A DNA stretch of 64,000 bases from Campylorhamphus procurvoides. Taxonomy: Eukaryota; Chordata; Aves; Passeriformes; Dendrocolaptidae. The notes under the pieces are model-generated. The model saw only the letters and a list, made by a program, of their open reading frames with translations, was not told the origin of the DNA and did not search any database. Shown in pieces: positions 10,891 to 24,440 of the stretch. The translations under genes and the position numbers were made by a program. Every line of letters starts with the position of its first letter. Position 1 is the stretch's first letter. The stretch spans positions 286,739 through 350,738 of the forward strand of contig WBMV01001920.1 in the NCBI GenBank assembly GCA_013396655.1. Reading direction: 5' to 3'.

Positions 10891-13800
10891 CCTAGAAGAC
10901 ACAGAAATTCAAGTAAGGGTACCATTCCTGTTTGTGCAAGGTACCTGAAGGCTTTCATTTACACACCCTTTGGCAATGAGCGTGCAGCTCTAGACTGTAG
11001 ATGAAAATTGCTTTGAGTCACAAGGAAAATTGATGCAACCCACAACCTCCATGTCTAACCATGCTGGTGAACACGGGCAGAAGTCATGGAGGCAAATGTA
11101 GCCTTCTCTAAGTGACAAAGGGATCACTAGCTGCCTAATGTCTTTTCCAGCCTCCATGAGCTGTTTGGCTGCCACAATGATGTTGAGAGGTGGTGACAAA
11201 GGATGCAGGAAGTTCTTATGAGGAGGATGCTGTGACAAGGAAGCAAACAAGATGAGCTGTTAATGAAAGAAAAAAAGTGCTGAAATCCCTCAGAATATGT
11301 GGGGACTTTTCTGGTGAGTAATACTAACATTTTAGGAACAGAAAAATGAGTCATTCCTACTCCACATAAACTCCTCTCATCCTGCCATGATTTAAAAGTC
11401 AGCACAGTCCCATGGATTCCCTCACCAAGGGATGGAGAAAATGACACCTCTCCTTTAGGAAAGACAAGGTTTCAGCATTTATCCAACACACCTGTGTCCT
11501 GAGACACCTCTCAAGGAGGGGTGTGCCGATGGGAAAAGCCATCAGGGCCATAAGGGAGAATGTGAAACACCTTTGGGCTCCATCCAGTGAGAAAAGCAGC
11601 TACCTTGTCCTCTCACCACCCAGCTGGCAGCAATCTGTACCAAAAACTAAATGAGACATTGCCTTACGAACACCTTTCCATTTCTTCTACCACCGGTTGG
11701 TTGTATGGGCAGCTTTGGGTGCTGTGGATGAGAAAACTGCCTGCTCTGTCCTGTTCACAGTGATGCAGCCAGTTAAAGTAAGTAGGGTGGGTGAAAGTCT
11801 TTGTTGTGATGAGCTCTTGAACAGGCTACCTCACTGGAGGGCTGTGACTGTAAACACATTTCATGCAAACCCCATTATCCTTGGCAGCTGCAGTAAAAAA
11901 GCTGCAGCTTAAACGAGCGTCTGGTTCCTCAGTCTTTCCTGTGCTATGATCTCATGTTACAATGTGAGCAAACTTCCTATCTGTGAAGAAGGGAAGCAGA
12001 GAAGTCCCTGGGGAGCTGAGGTGGATTTTCCCTTCTTCCCATCAGGTGCTGCTTTTAGCACAAGACTGTGGTATATCCAGGAGCCTGGGTCACAGTTAAC
12101 CAGGGGCCCCCTGAAGGCCCTGTTCAACCTCCATGCCTCTTGCTGTTGTGCCAGCAGTGTGTACAGTGGTCACTCTGGGATCCTGCCTGCTTTGGAACCC
12201 TGCTTTGCCCCAGCATGGCTGGGTTCCCTTGGAGAGCAAGGCACGGCAAGAGATCAGCATGTCCAAACCTAGACCCCAAGAGGCAGCGGGCAGGTGCTGG
12301 AAGAGAGGGGATGTGTCAGGCAAACTCTTCTGGCAAGCTTCTTTGTGCATTTTTGTTTTCTTCTCCAAAATTTGGGGCTTTTAGGGTGCTCAGTGGCACC
12401 CTGATCATTCAGACAGGAGGGGAGGATCTGTGTATTCCCATCTAACAGACATCCCTGGGGGACCAGAGGCTTGCCCAGCTGGGTATAATGAATGGGTGAG
12501 TTTCATACCATCCTGGGTCCAGTGCCAGCCATCTACAGCAAGAACAGCAGGAACTTGTCTACATACCTTTGGGATCCAGCAGTTTGCTTTGGTAGTGTGG
12601 CTGTGTATGGATTTGTGCGTGTGATTTTTCTTTTTTTAGAAGTGTAGGGGATTAGTTCTGGCTTCTGCAATTGCTGTACCATGTTCTGATTTTGTGTTGT
12701 ACAGGGCTCAGCAATGGTGTCAGATGTGCCTCTTAAGTACTCTTATTATTTATACTTATTGTACAAGCTGTACCAAATAAGTACCAGGCATTTCCAGAAA
12801 TTGCTATTGATTGGGCAACTGCGTTTACAAAGCTAATCAATAAGTTCCCCCCACCACATATTTATTTGTGATACAACTGCTCTTTTTGTGTGCCTCATGT
12901 GCTTTCCAGAGCTTGTAATTTGTCCAGTGTAAATAGCTGATTTCATTCTTTTTCCTGGGGAAAAAAATAGCCCTGCTATTATAATGCCATGCCTCTTCTG
13001 GTGAGGGAGGTGTATGTGTCTTCCTGCCTTTAGGGTGGGTAATCTCACCCTTCACAGGAAGAAGATGAAGGGATGGGAAAGAGCCTTGTTGCTTCCTGAA
13101 CACCAGAGTTACTGAAGTCTCCTGTGGATTTTTGTCCTTTGGCTGTTTCATCCCACTTCTGTTTCTACCATAATAGCCCCAGCTCTTTTCACACTGCTCT
13201 TCCTGTGACTCTGTGACACGGAAGATAACGTAATGCTGTGGCTGGGACAGAGCTGTGCAAGCTCTGGTTGGCCAGCCAGGACACACGTGCTGTTTGGCCA
13301 GGCGGCTGTTCATTCCCTAAGAGTTGTGTACCCCCTGTCTTTCCACAGCAGAAACTCCTCTGCATCTCTGCCTCCACTCCTTCATGAGTTCTGCCAAATC
13401 CTGTAGGCACTTTTTGTTTCTGAAATTTATTCCACTCTTTCAAATGGGACCAAATTGAGTCAAAAGGTTCAAAAATTCTTTGAGTGGATGGATGATGGAT
13501 CATCTGAGTGTCAGTCCAAGAAGAATCCCTTGTGTGGATGGTTGAATTGCCAAAATATTTAGAGTTCTATTTAGGTTTCAAAGTAATGCAAGTTTGGATA
13601 GCTTCCTCTTATGGCCTCAAATGACTTTATTTATGCTTCTCCTGCAGTCTTGGCTTGACTATAGTGAAAATGAGAAAGCACACAAATCTCATCTAAAGGA
13701 TTTCCCCACAAACTGGATGCACCAGAATTTTGCAAGAGCTCTTTCTGTAGTGTGGGACTATGACTAAAAGAGATATTGGCTTTTCTTGCTCCACTATGTC

Positions 13801-16154
13801 TGACTATGCCCTGTGTGAACTTGTATATGTGAGTTCCCTCACCTTTCTCCATCAAGGAGAAACAGACCTACATTTGATTTTCAAAACTCAATGGATCCCC
13901 CATTTCTTTCTGAAATTTCCTACTTTGATCTGCACAGTCACCTCAATTGGCCCTATTTTACACATTTCACTTTACTCTCATGCACAGATCTGCTACTGGA
14001 TCCGGGATGGGATTTAAATCAGCAGGCTTACATGTTGACCATATTTTTCCAAGATTTTCAGAGACTTTCCTTGGAACTACTGCTCTGACCATAATACCAA
14101 GCAGGGCCAAAAGCAAGGTAGTGTAGGATGTGGTGTATAAGAATGCTAATTATTGTCAAAATAGTAACACTGGTATCTTTACAGTATTCTTTCAGAAATT
14201 CTAGAACCTGTTGATCAGCCATCTAAACAGGGAAACTCAACCCTTGTTACTAAAAACTGCTTGAAAATCAATGGTCAGGCAATAGGATGCTCTGTGTACA
14301 AGACTCTGGGAGTTTTCAAAAGTTATAGGTGCTGTTTGGCCAGCTGGATGACTGTCCAGTTAGAGCACAAATAGCCTGAAACAAAGCACAGTAAATGTTG
14401 CTTCTCCCCCAGCTGATAGTTACAGGACATGGGAAGGAGAAGAGTGTATTAGGAAGGGAGAGAGTTTTGAGGATGCTGGGCTGGCTTAAGGTGTAAGTCA
14501 TGATGACTGTAGAGGGAATCTCAAAGCCCTACACAAATGGAAATGTGTGGAACACTAGGGTAGATATGGTGGTAGAGGGAAAGAACATGGGGTGAAAATT
14601 CCTACATCATGAAAAGACTAATCATGAGGCCTGAAATAGCTTGGATGATAAAATACAGGTGTATGATGAAATACTTGGTTTCCCATTTTAAAAGAACTCC
14701 TATTGCCCGTTTTTGTCAGGTTTTTAAACAACAAAAAGTGGCTTTCTTTGGCACCAGGTACAGTATAGTGCTGTGTCCTGAAAAAGTCAAATTGACCTGT
14801 GTGTAATTAATGTTTCTCCTCCAGGAAGGCTTACAGCCAGTGGAGCTAAACTCTTAAAACTTGAACCTTTGTCTTCTGACTTTGCCTGAGATTACTTTAA
14901 TTCAAGGCTTTAGACACAATTACAATTAACTGCTATTCCTTCCTTCTGCTCCTCTGTACACTCAGTTGCTTGTCCACACCCTCAGCTTCTTGGATCATTG
15001 ACTCAGATGTTTAAATGGAAAAATACTCAGCACAGGTTTATTGCAATGAGCAGAAGTAAAGAGGGTCTCTGCAAATATCTTGGTTCTTTGTATGCAGCTG
15101 GGTTCCCCTTTGTTTACCTGACTTCCCAAGTTATTTTCAAGCCACTAAGGTCATTGCTAGTTAATAGTTGGCTAGAAATCAATAGACAGAGAGATGGTTA
15201 AAGATAAGTTTTAATAATGGGTGCAATCAAATTCTAGCAACTTTTATCTCTCTGCTGCTGCCAGTGGTGGGTGGTTTTTGTGCATTTACTCCATTCATCT
15301 TCCAGCTGTACAAACTCCAGGCAGGGGTTTTATCTTTGTAAAATAAAAAGCAAAAGCCCACCCTGGTGCTTAGTGCCCTGCTGCTGGAGAGCAGAGCCCA
15401 AATGTGCTAAAATGCTTTCCATCAGTTTCCACAGGACTCTCATCCCGTGTTCACAATTGTCCTGAAAAAACAATTCCCCAAGACTGGGAGTCAGACAGAG
15501 ATGGAGCATCATCATCTTTTGTCTGATCTCTGAATGAATGGGGACATTTCAAAGTCTCAAGGAGCACTGCCAGTAAGTTCAGTTGTTTAGTGTCTTCTGC
15601 TCCCTTAATTGAGCATTTTGTTGAAGCTAGATTTTAAAAGAGCTTCATCTTGGAGAGAAAACTCAGGGTTTGCTTAATTTGGAGCGTGTGCAGGGCACTG
15701 TAAAAGTCTAATAGTTCTCTCTTGCTAGCTGGATATTACCATAGGCAAGAAAGGTCTCTTGCAAATACCACAGGTATTGAGTGATCACTTGAACAAGCAT
15801 GTTCAAAGCGTGCTGGAGACAATGGCTGCTCTTGAGCTTTGGATCAGGTGCTACATGATGCTGCTTGTGCCGAGGTTCCTTGGCTGCCCACAGTTCACCT
15901 GCCAATCCCGTGCCTGGCACCAGGTTCCCTTCCTGAGGGTTTTGTGGAATGTTATTGGGCTGTGACGCAATGGCATCTCATCCATCCTGCTGCAGCAGAT
16001 TCACCCGTATAGGTATGGCTGACACTGCCATGTGTGCTCAAGCAAGTGGAAATCTTGGACACCCCACCTAACACCCTGCCAGATATTTTCACAAATATGA
16101 CAGGCCATTGGGATGTCCTGGGCTTGGAGTGCCTGTCAGGAATTTGAGGGACTT
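10891..16154. other. Non-coding unique sequence
   Basis: No gene is recognised. The longest ORF (12,837-13,313, minus, 158 codons) overlaps several others on both strands and shows no domain. The stretch 12,000-12,600 is somewhat GC-richer and carries four overlapping ORFs in different frames, which argues against any one being real. I see no clear repeat family. Confidence 0.65.
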
Positions 16155-16270
16155 GTGCTCAGTTCCCTGTTCCGCCCCAGACTTCATATTCTGCCTCAGG
16201 CAAGTTACATCAGTGCTGTGATTCAGGTCCCTAGGAGTACAATGGGAATAGCAAGAGTGTCCCAAAGTGT
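16155..16270 (+). mobile_element. MIR-like SINE remnant
   Basis: The blocks CAGACTTCATATTCTG, CCTCAGGCAAGTTACATCA and ACAATGGGAATAGCAAGAG run in the order of a sense MIR ('ccagactgcctgggttc', 'ccttgggcaagttacttaac', 'taaaatggggataataatag'). The copy is ancient and diverged. Confidence 0.5.
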
Positions 16271-19200
16271 GGGATTATTGTGATGGCAAACACCTCTAAG
16301 ACTGCATGCTGCGCCCCTGTGATCTGGACAGCCATATCAGCAACTGTATAAAAAGTGACTTGAGTTCTTCTATCTGCTGAATGCTTCAGGGAATGGTTTG
16401 ACTCGAGGAAAGGTTTTAGGAGTGCTAAACTTGCCCCATGGTGTGGGAAGGTACTAGGTAACCATGTGAGTACTCAGTACCTCCTTCTGTGAAAACATTG
16501 GCAAATCCTGAAGATGTTGCTAAACTGGCATGTCACCTGAACACTTGCACCAGAAGTACCAGGTGCTTGAGATTCCCCTGTTGTCAGAGCTCTGTCCAGG
16601 CTATGAATCAGGGAAATTAATTCAGACTGTGAATTGAGGGCTATGGATTCATTCTGTGAGTGAAGAAGAGCTGCAGGACATAATTAACTAACCAAAACTG
16701 CCTGCTCAGGAATTACCGAGAGCCTGCAAACATTTGCAACTTCTCCAGAGTACAGAGACACTAAACTCAAATGAGTACAGGGGTTACTAGGAACTTCGAA
16801 GTTACCAGTGGCTGTTTTGCCCTCTCAAAGCTTGCAATCCCCTTACATGCACCACATATCCAGAGGAGCTTCTCCTCCTTCCTACCACCTTCACCTCTCC
16901 CTCCTTTCTGCAAGAGTTGGTCTGCTAGGAGAGTGACCTTCTTGGCAAGAGGCACCACTTTTCAATCCACTTCAGCTAGTTTGGCAATTTCAACTAGCCT
17001 ACGCGACACCTGTTTGGGCAACTGAAGAACACCAGGGCATGGTTTTTAATGCTGCACTGGTGGAAGAGATGTGAATTGTTCATTACAAATCCTGCTGGAG
17101 ATGCATTTTCTGAGTGATTCTAGCAGTAACCTTTGAGTAACTTCATAAGGTATTAGAGAAATGCAAAGTGGCACAAGAAAGAATGGTAGAAGGTCTTGGG
17201 GGGGTTGTTGAACATCCAGACAGCATATGGGGGCCATTTTCATTATGATACATAAATGAAAACTGTTCACATGTAGAGTATTTTACATTTATATGTAAAT
17301 AGAGTATGCAGTTTCAAAATTAAAAGGTGACAGCTGAGTTAGCAGTTTGTCGTTACTCGTGTGCAAAGCAAGACACCTCAACGGCTTCAAGGTAGTCCTG
17401 TTTTTATGGGTATCTCAGAATGCAACCTCTCTGCAGTGGCATAACCTAGCACACCAGCTCATCACATTGTCTAGGAACTATTTCCTTGTTTGTCTGTCTC
17501 TTTTAAATAATTTCCAGTCCACTAGGGAGGTAAAATCTCTGCATTAATGCTCTTGATAGTTGAACATTAGAATTGAACATTAGAAGAGGCAAATGTCTTG
17601 CCCCAGTTTTACCAGCCTGTCTTCTCTGTGGATTTTGGTCATACAGCAGTGAGCAGTGAAACAGAAATACAGCTGAGAACCTATTCCTGCTTTCAGTGGG
17701 CAAATCATATCGCTCAATCAATCTGCTAAATATAATTAATTCCTCCTGATCCATCTTCTGAGGCTACAGGCTGCTTGCTTGTCTGTGAGGATCAGCAGGT
17801 GAGAGCAGAGTTTCCTGGTTCTTGTGATAAAGAACAGTCTGTAAGCCTATCTATGCTTAGTCCCCCTGCCTCTGGTGCTGTGTGAATGGTGTGTGGCCAG
17901 TCGCACCTGGCATGGAGCCACACCTGAAACCCAAACCTTTGCTGGGCTGATAAGCCAAGCCATGTAATGAGAAAGGAACGCTCTGCCTTGCTTTTGAACA
18001 CACTCAAGGACACACACAATGTCAGCTTGTCCAAAGGCAGGAAGGATTTGTTTGAAAAGAGATGCAAGGTAAAAAAGAAAGTAAAACCCATATTTTTTTA
18101 ATATTGAGCAAACAAAGTGAGGGTTTGGATGTTTGCGGATTAGGATTTAAAATCTGTAAGCATTAGGCTCTCATTTGTTTTGAATAAGGCCAAGGTCACA
18201 AATGACCTGAAGTTGTGGTTGTGCTGCTTTGCATGAAGAACTGGTTAGAGTTTGCGAATGAGCAGTAAATTTGGCTGAAAGCTGCATCTGAAAGGCCCAG
18301 CCTACTTGCTCCTTAAGTTTTGGTCAATAGAAGAATAGGGATGTTGACATCAAATGTTTTCCCATGGCTTGCAGACAGCATTTTGACTTCTGAATCAAAA
18401 GGATATTTTTGATGCGTAGAACTTTGGTTTGAAAGTGTGGAAAGAGGGAGGGCAAAGTTAAGTAACTCCAACCCTAGAATGTTGTTTGTCAAATTAAATG
18501 TTTTGGACAGACCCTGAAGTAGGTTTCCCAATTATCTTTGTTTTGCTGAAATTGCGTGTTTTCCACTTGGTTGTCAAGGGTGAAGAAAGGAAACTCTTCC
18601 TTGTAGTCCCACCTTAAATCAGAGTATCAGGTAGGAGATCACATAAAGGTTCTGGGCTCATTACTTTGGGTGCAGCACAGGCAAGTAGGAAAAACAACCT
18701 TCCCCTCCCTGATGAACGCCTGAACAGGAATTAGACAGGATGCAACAAGTGGACAAAACGCAAATGGGAGTGTTGGAGGAGGATGAAATGAAGAGGAAGC
18801 TGTGCCTTGCCATGGGCAAGCCTGCTGCCAGATGGGTGTGAGGGGTAGGCTTGTGGCATAGAGGTGTTTTAAAGAACTATGTGAAAGATGCTACTCTGCC
18901 TGTTGATGTGAATTTTGGAGCTCACACGGTAAAAAATAATCTCTGCTGTTTTTGGCATTAATGACTGGTAGTTTCATCAACAAGACCTGAATGTGAATGC
19001 TGTCATGGGAGTTTCTGCTTTCTTCACTGTCTCAGATAGTGCTATAAGTCATGCTCAAAGCCTGTTGACATTGTCTGGGCCCACTGCCAAGGCCCATGCA
19101 GGAATTATCTGGGGACTAGGGGGCTTTCTCTCATGGACAGTCAACCCAAAGACTTTTCATCTTCAGAAAATGTCAGTTAACAGATCGAAGATGCTCAAAA

Positions 19201-20326
19201 ATGCTGAATGCTCCTGGTTCCTGTTGTCTGCAGATTGGAGTGGTGGGTGCTCAGGTCATGACTTGAATAAACATCATAATAGAATTCTCAGTAGCAGCCA
19301 AATGCTTAAGTACTTTGCAACCCTGTGTCTCTCAGACATTTACAAAGATGATCTTGCTGATCCTTCTGCAAGTGATGGACTGGAGAATTAGATCTGAAAT
19401 CCTTCCTGAAGTCTGGAATTCTCAAAGCAGCCCCAGGAAGCTGGGTGCAAACTTTCAACTCTGTTCAACTCCCTTTGACACCTTTGGAAATGTGCATCCA
19501 TGTGCAGCTAAAGCAGACAATAGGTTAAAAATAGGAGGCAGTGCAAGGTAGCAGTGCAACTACCAAATAATGGTTTGACACTTTTTTTTTTCAGGGTAAC
19601 CAACAGCTGATCAATAGGCATCAACTAAAACTATGATCATAATACCTGTCCTCTCACGACTGGAACAAATACAATTTGTTCCTTGTTGCTATTCAGGTCA
19701 GAACCCTCTTGGAGGGTTTCTCTTAGAGAGATGAGGAGAATAGCTACGAAAGCTAAAGGAGAATGTTATTTGCTAGCCACAAAGTCCTGGGCTTTTAGTT
19801 AGGAAAAAGTTTCTAACACTCAGATTTTGAAATTGCTTCCTAGTAGGAGCAATCCATGCAAGAATGTCCTGGGTAAGAATGTGGCTTGACAAACTTAAGA
19901 AAATTGTCGCAATTACAAGAAGAGAAAGTTTGCAATAACAAGAGCTTAAGTATAGTAGTCTGAATCTTTCCAATCTCCTGTTCCAGTTGTGATCATCCTG
20001 TGATATTAACTTTTGTTTCAAAGCAAGCTGGACTAAAACTCAACCCCTTGGTATCATCTTTAGTCTATTCCCATCCCTAACCAAGCTATTAACTTGCAGT
20101 ATCAGATGTTAAAGGCACCTGTGAACCCCTACAAACCTCCAGAGCCAACTCACTGCCTATTTCTCCTTCCTGATCTGGTTTGAGGTCAAGATCTGAGCAT
20201 GCTTCAGCACTCCAGTCCAATTAAAAAATTCAATTTGTGTTTAAAATTTGTTTGGGGGGTCTTTAATTCCCTGCAGTAGATTTCTTCCCTCCTTGCAAAG
20301 TTGTAGGGAAAGGCACGTTCAGTGTT
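16271..20326. other. Non-coding unique sequence
   Basis: No gene is recognised. A TATA-like TATAAAAAG at 16,347-16,355 has no supporting downstream exon. A perfect 7-bp inverted repeat (TTTACAT, 4-bp loop, ATGTAAA) lies at 17,282-17,299. ORFs are short, and the 132-codon frame at 18,993-19,391 shows no domain. Confidence 0.65.
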
Positions 20327-20440
20327 ATTAAATGACTCACCAAAGTAGCCCAGTGGCTTAGTGGGCTTATGTGAGGCTTAGTGCACTCAATGAAGCACGG
20401 TGGGACACCCAGCTCTGTCTGCCAGGTCAGGAGTTGAATC
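20327..20440 (-). mobile_element. Possible MIR-like SINE remnant
   Basis: AAATGACTCACCAAAGTAGCCCAGTGGC resembles the antisense MIR block 'aagtgacttgcccaaggtcacacagtggc', and GTCAGGAGTTGAATCAG may parallel 'ggattcgaacccag' poorly. This is a weak call based on one good block. Confidence 0.28.
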
Positions 20441-20826
20441 AGTGCTATCTTAGTGATATTATCCAGGATGCCTGGGGACAGAGGAAATTAAAAGTCACTA
20501 ACACTTACTGCCCTGAGCCAGGACTCAATTGCAGAATCACCTGCAGGGTTGGCCTGCACACCTACTGGCTTTTGGTTTTTTTTCTCCCCTGGTTGAGTCT
20601 TAAATGTGTTTTTATTTCCAAGCCAGTGGATGGCACAAGGCTGGCTCTGGGTGGCTGAAATAGTCAGGGATGAGGCAGAATGGAATTCACTGATGTGCAA
20701 AAGACCTTGGACACTGGTGGGAGTGAGGGAGAAGAGTGATGGGAAATGAGCGGCTCTTTCCCTTTTGACTTTTGATTTCTGAACCTACAGTAAATAGATG
20801 TGGGAAATGGGCTTTGCAGCCTGAGT

Positions 20827-20849
20827 GGGGAGGGGTGGGGAAGCAGGGG
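20827..20849 (+). other. G-quadruplex motif (plus strand)
   Basis: Four runs of four G are separated by loops of 1, 1 and 5 bases. This satisfies the strict G3+N1-7 rule with very short loops, so a stable G-quadruplex is plausible on this strand. It lies in otherwise ordinary unique DNA. Confidence 0.7.
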
Positions 20850-21056
20850 AGAAGCAGGCTAAAGCTTTCTGAAATTTTCTCAAAAAGGCTTTGTTCAATA
20901 AAAATCTCTGTTTTCAACTGACCATAATTTTCTCTTTACTGGGAAAAATATTTGCTGTTGAGTTCACACCCCCACATCTCCACGGCCCCCTTACTTTTTT
21001 TAAGATGGAAGTTAAGCTAATAGAAATAGTTTTGGATCAACTGAAGCATCACACTT
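20850..21056. other. Spacer between two opposite-strand G-quadruplex motifs
   Basis: Unique, AT-richer sequence with no gene recognised. It separates the plus-strand G4 motif from a C-rich tract whose complement is also a G4 motif. Confidence 0.5.
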
Positions 21057-21086
21057 CCCCCCCCCACCCCCTGCCCAGTTCTCCCC
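21057..21086 (-). other. C-rich tract, G-quadruplex motif on minus strand
   Basis: C runs of 9, 5, 3 and 4 are separated by loops of 1, 2 and 6 bases, so the minus strand carries a G-quadruplex-type motif. The plus strand could form an i-motif. It lies about 210 bp from the plus-strand G4 motif. Confidence 0.65.
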
Positions 21087-24000
21087 ACCGCCCTTAGTTT
21101 TTAGAAGATAATAAGTTTTATTTAAAAGAAATTAGAGTAGAATTGTAAAATATCCAGGTGAGCTGAAAGTTCTAGAAAAAAAAAATCTTCAGTTTGACTC
21201 AAAATAAAACCATCAGATTATTCTGAACTGCCAGTGAACCGAAAAATCAGTCATTTGCACTAATGATAAGTAACTGGCAGGTTGTTTTGCCTGTCAAATT
21301 CTGTGTCTTGTGGAATGAGCACATTGTTGTCTGCTGACATGATCTACTGAGCTGTTTAAAAAAAATAATAATCAAATACAGCTCCTCTCTGCTGGCAATA
21401 AGGGTCGCTGACAGGTGCAAGTGACTTACTTTCTCATGACTGGCCTATGGGGATGAGGGACCCCAATCCTAGTTTGTGCTCTCAGAAACCACAATGGCCT
21501 AATAAACACCCCAAATATCCTCTGAATAGTGATGTTCAGAGACTGTCATTGCAATAATCGCTGATTATCTGGATGGCAGTGGCATCTCCATGCAGTCACC
21601 CGTGCCAGGGCAGGACACAATACCACAGTGTGTTCCAATGGGGGAGGCAGAGGATAAGATGCTAGGGGGAAAAGGTGGTAACTGTGCTTTTCTCAGCCCT
21701 CTGCTATGTTTGGTGTTACCCACCACCATAAACAAGGACAAATGGCAAAAATCAGCTGGGCCCTTCAGTAGGATAAAGAAAAATGAGAGGGGAAAAAACC
21801 GAAACCTGTGTGTCTTCCAGTCTACTGGGAGATGGATGCATGTTTGGGAAGCAAGATACCTTCACCCACAAAGAATATATTACATAGCCCATATATCTTG
21901 ACACTTGTATCTTGGTGTTTGTACTTATTTACCCTTGGGAATTTTTCTGGTAACACTGACAAAACAGGAGGTGCAGGCTGCCTAAGCAGACCAGATGGAC
22001 AGGAAAATAAGAGGAGAAATGTAATAACTGTAATTTCATGGTACTTCTACCAGGTGACTAGAAACTTGATGAGTGAGGTGGTGTCTGAGCTGGAAGGAAG
22101 TTCTGGGAAAATCTTTGAGGGCCTGGGTTTCATTTGAGGTGCATCTGGTGGTTGTGGTTAAGGCAGAAATCTGGTAGTTTGGTAGCTAACCCAATCAAAG
22201 TTTAGGGGTGTGTGGGAAATGAGCTGCCAGTGTGGGCTAGACCTCTCATCTTCATATCATTCCTCCTATTGGCTGTGTCAATCCCCAGGGAGTTTCCGGC
22301 CCTGTGTGCAGAAGGGGAGGCAGCTCAGCAGGAGCCTGCCCAGCACAGCTCAAGGACAAGGGAAGGTAGGGCTGGAGCAAGTGCTCATGACTAGCTTTTT
22401 TTTTCCCTAACTAACTAAAAAAAAGTCCAGACCACTGTCTTTGGTCCTTGGTGTCTGTTTTCCCAGACCAGCCAGGTACCAAATCACAGTGCAAATAACA
22501 GTACCAGTAAATGCCTGCTTTCCCTGTGCACCCTCCTGGCTGCCCCAATACTTTGTTCCAAGCAAAGTGGCATGAAGGCTCCAGAAGTGTTCCTGCTTTC
22601 TGCAAGCCCCATCTGCAGGGTGAGGAGTTGGGTTCAACAGGCAGCACTGGCTGCCAGCTCCTGCCTTCTTTTGCTGGTTGCAAACAGCATTTCCTTATCG
22701 GGTGATGGCTCCTGGTGCCAAATCCTGACTGCTCTCATGTACTCTTGCAGCGGTCTGTTCTTCTGCCATAAACATGACCCATGTCACGTGTTTCTGCTCA
22801 GCCCTGACCCTTGCCATGGGGGACAACAAGAACTAGCTCTTCATCTTCAGATGTGCTTGGTATTCACACCCTGGGTGCTATGCCATGCATGATAATTCCG
22901 ATGCCCTCCTCACTCTTATCCCAGGGAGATTGGTTGTTCTTTCTTTTGCCTTCCTCTTGTTACACTTGTCCCTGTGGAATTTTCTAGTAGAAGGAATAAT
23001 TTCTAGTGTTTAGGTTACATAAGTCATCACAGAACAAAAACGACAACTTTTTTTTGCCTCTTTTCTGTCAATCACCCAGCAGGATCTCATCTCTAAATAA
23101 CCTTCTAGCCCTTGAGCATCTACCTATTTGTCTATTCTGCTTCCTACCCCGGCCAAGCACAGGCTGCCCACTGCCCCTTCCTGGCATAGCTTTACTTAGA
23201 GTGAACCAGTAGGTGCTTTTCTTGGCACCTCCTGTCAAAGGTGGAATTGATGCTGCTCTACTTTCCACATGGATTAGTGCTATAGCCAAAGAATTACAGC
23301 AGGAAGGATTCTCTGTGCTTTGTTAGTCTCTGGGAAAAGAAGCTGGAGCATATTAGTTTCACTTGTGGAAGGGCCGTTTCTCTACCGTATTTCTATCTAA
23401 AAATCAATACAGACTAAATTCAGTGTTTATTAGAGGGGTGTATGTTAGACTGCAGAAGTCTCTATCCCAACTAGAGGTCAAAAACCGTCAGAGGTTTCGG
23501 TGAGTTTCCTTAGTTATATTGGACAGGATAAAAACACATGGAGAATGGGTGCTCCAGAACAGAAATCAGCTACCCCATCACCAGTGGCATGTACAGGCAC
23601 TGTGTGCACCTGAGTGCTTTGTTAACAGACAGTTTGCAGGTCTTGGACAGACATTCCTGGGAGATAAAGGAATAAACTATATGTAGCAGCCAATTAATTC
23701 ACGATTCCCAGGAAAACGTGCTGGGTCAGTAAAACTTACAGCATCTGCTGTGTCCTGTCTCTTCAAATAATAGGCTCTTAGTTGGAAGAGAGATTATAGG
23801 ATGTAATTCAGCACTACCAGGAATAGGACCAGGCAGGATTACTGGATCTTTTTCACTTGTCGTAACCTGTGCCCTATTTCTCTGGAAAGAAGGTGAGAAG
23901 GTCAGGTTGAATGGGATGATAGCTCTTTCCATAAAACTTACTAAGCCTGGAAGAAATTACCTAAGCAGCAACAGGAAGGAGTTAAATGCTAGCACAGAGA

Positions 24001-24339
24001 GCCACAAAATCTCCAGTGGACAAAAAAAAAAAAAAAAAGTCATACTCTAATTTTTAGTTTTCCTTTATGGAAGTTGCAGGACTTTGTTTACACTGACTGC
24101 AAAGCCAAACCAAGATCAACACATCCTTGATTTTGCTTTGCATGTTAAGTACTGCATATTTACCCCTTGCCACCTAATTTGTGAATTTGCCAGGAATCAA
24201 AACATCCATTTAAACTAGCCAGGAAAACAGTAAAACGTAAGTACAGCTAGATCATTATCTAATGCATGGTTATGATGTACTGAGGGTGGCTTTGCAAAGT
24301 ATGATGAAGTATTAAAATTAACTTAGACAAAGGAGAATA
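21087..24339. other. Non-coding unique sequence
   Basis: No gene is recognised. It contains a 17-base A-run at 24,022-24,038 and overlapping short ORFs on both strands near 22.2-22.9 kb without recognisable domains. The region 22,200-22,900 is slightly GC-richer than its surroundings. Confidence 0.65.
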
Positions 24340-24440
24340 AGATAAAAATTAAACACAATAAAAAAACCCTAATGCCAAACAAAACATAAACAGACACACA
24401 CACACACAAAAAACCAAGGGTACAAAAAAAAAACACAGAA
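24340..24440. repeat. A-rich low-complexity tract with (CA)7
   Basis: This A-rich, T- and G-poor segment contains a pure (CA)7 run at 24,395-24,408 and a run of ten A near 24,425-24,434. It is simple sequence, possibly seeded by a decayed retroposon tail, but no retroposon body is recognised beside it. Confidence 0.8.

Noticed and set aside
11780..11860. Possible CR1-like phrase 'cttgaacaggctacctcactgg'
   Set aside because: Only one short block resembles CR1 ('ctggaacaggctgcccag'); neighbouring blocks do not follow in order.
12837..13313. 158-codon minus-strand frame
   Set aside because: Overlaps other frames on the same strand in another phase; residues show no family resemblance.
16347..16355. 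TATAAAAAG, and similar TATA-like strings near 28,831, 29,290 and 40,457
   Set aside because: No CpG retention, initiation codon and splice donor in suitable order; such strings are common in AT-rich DNA.
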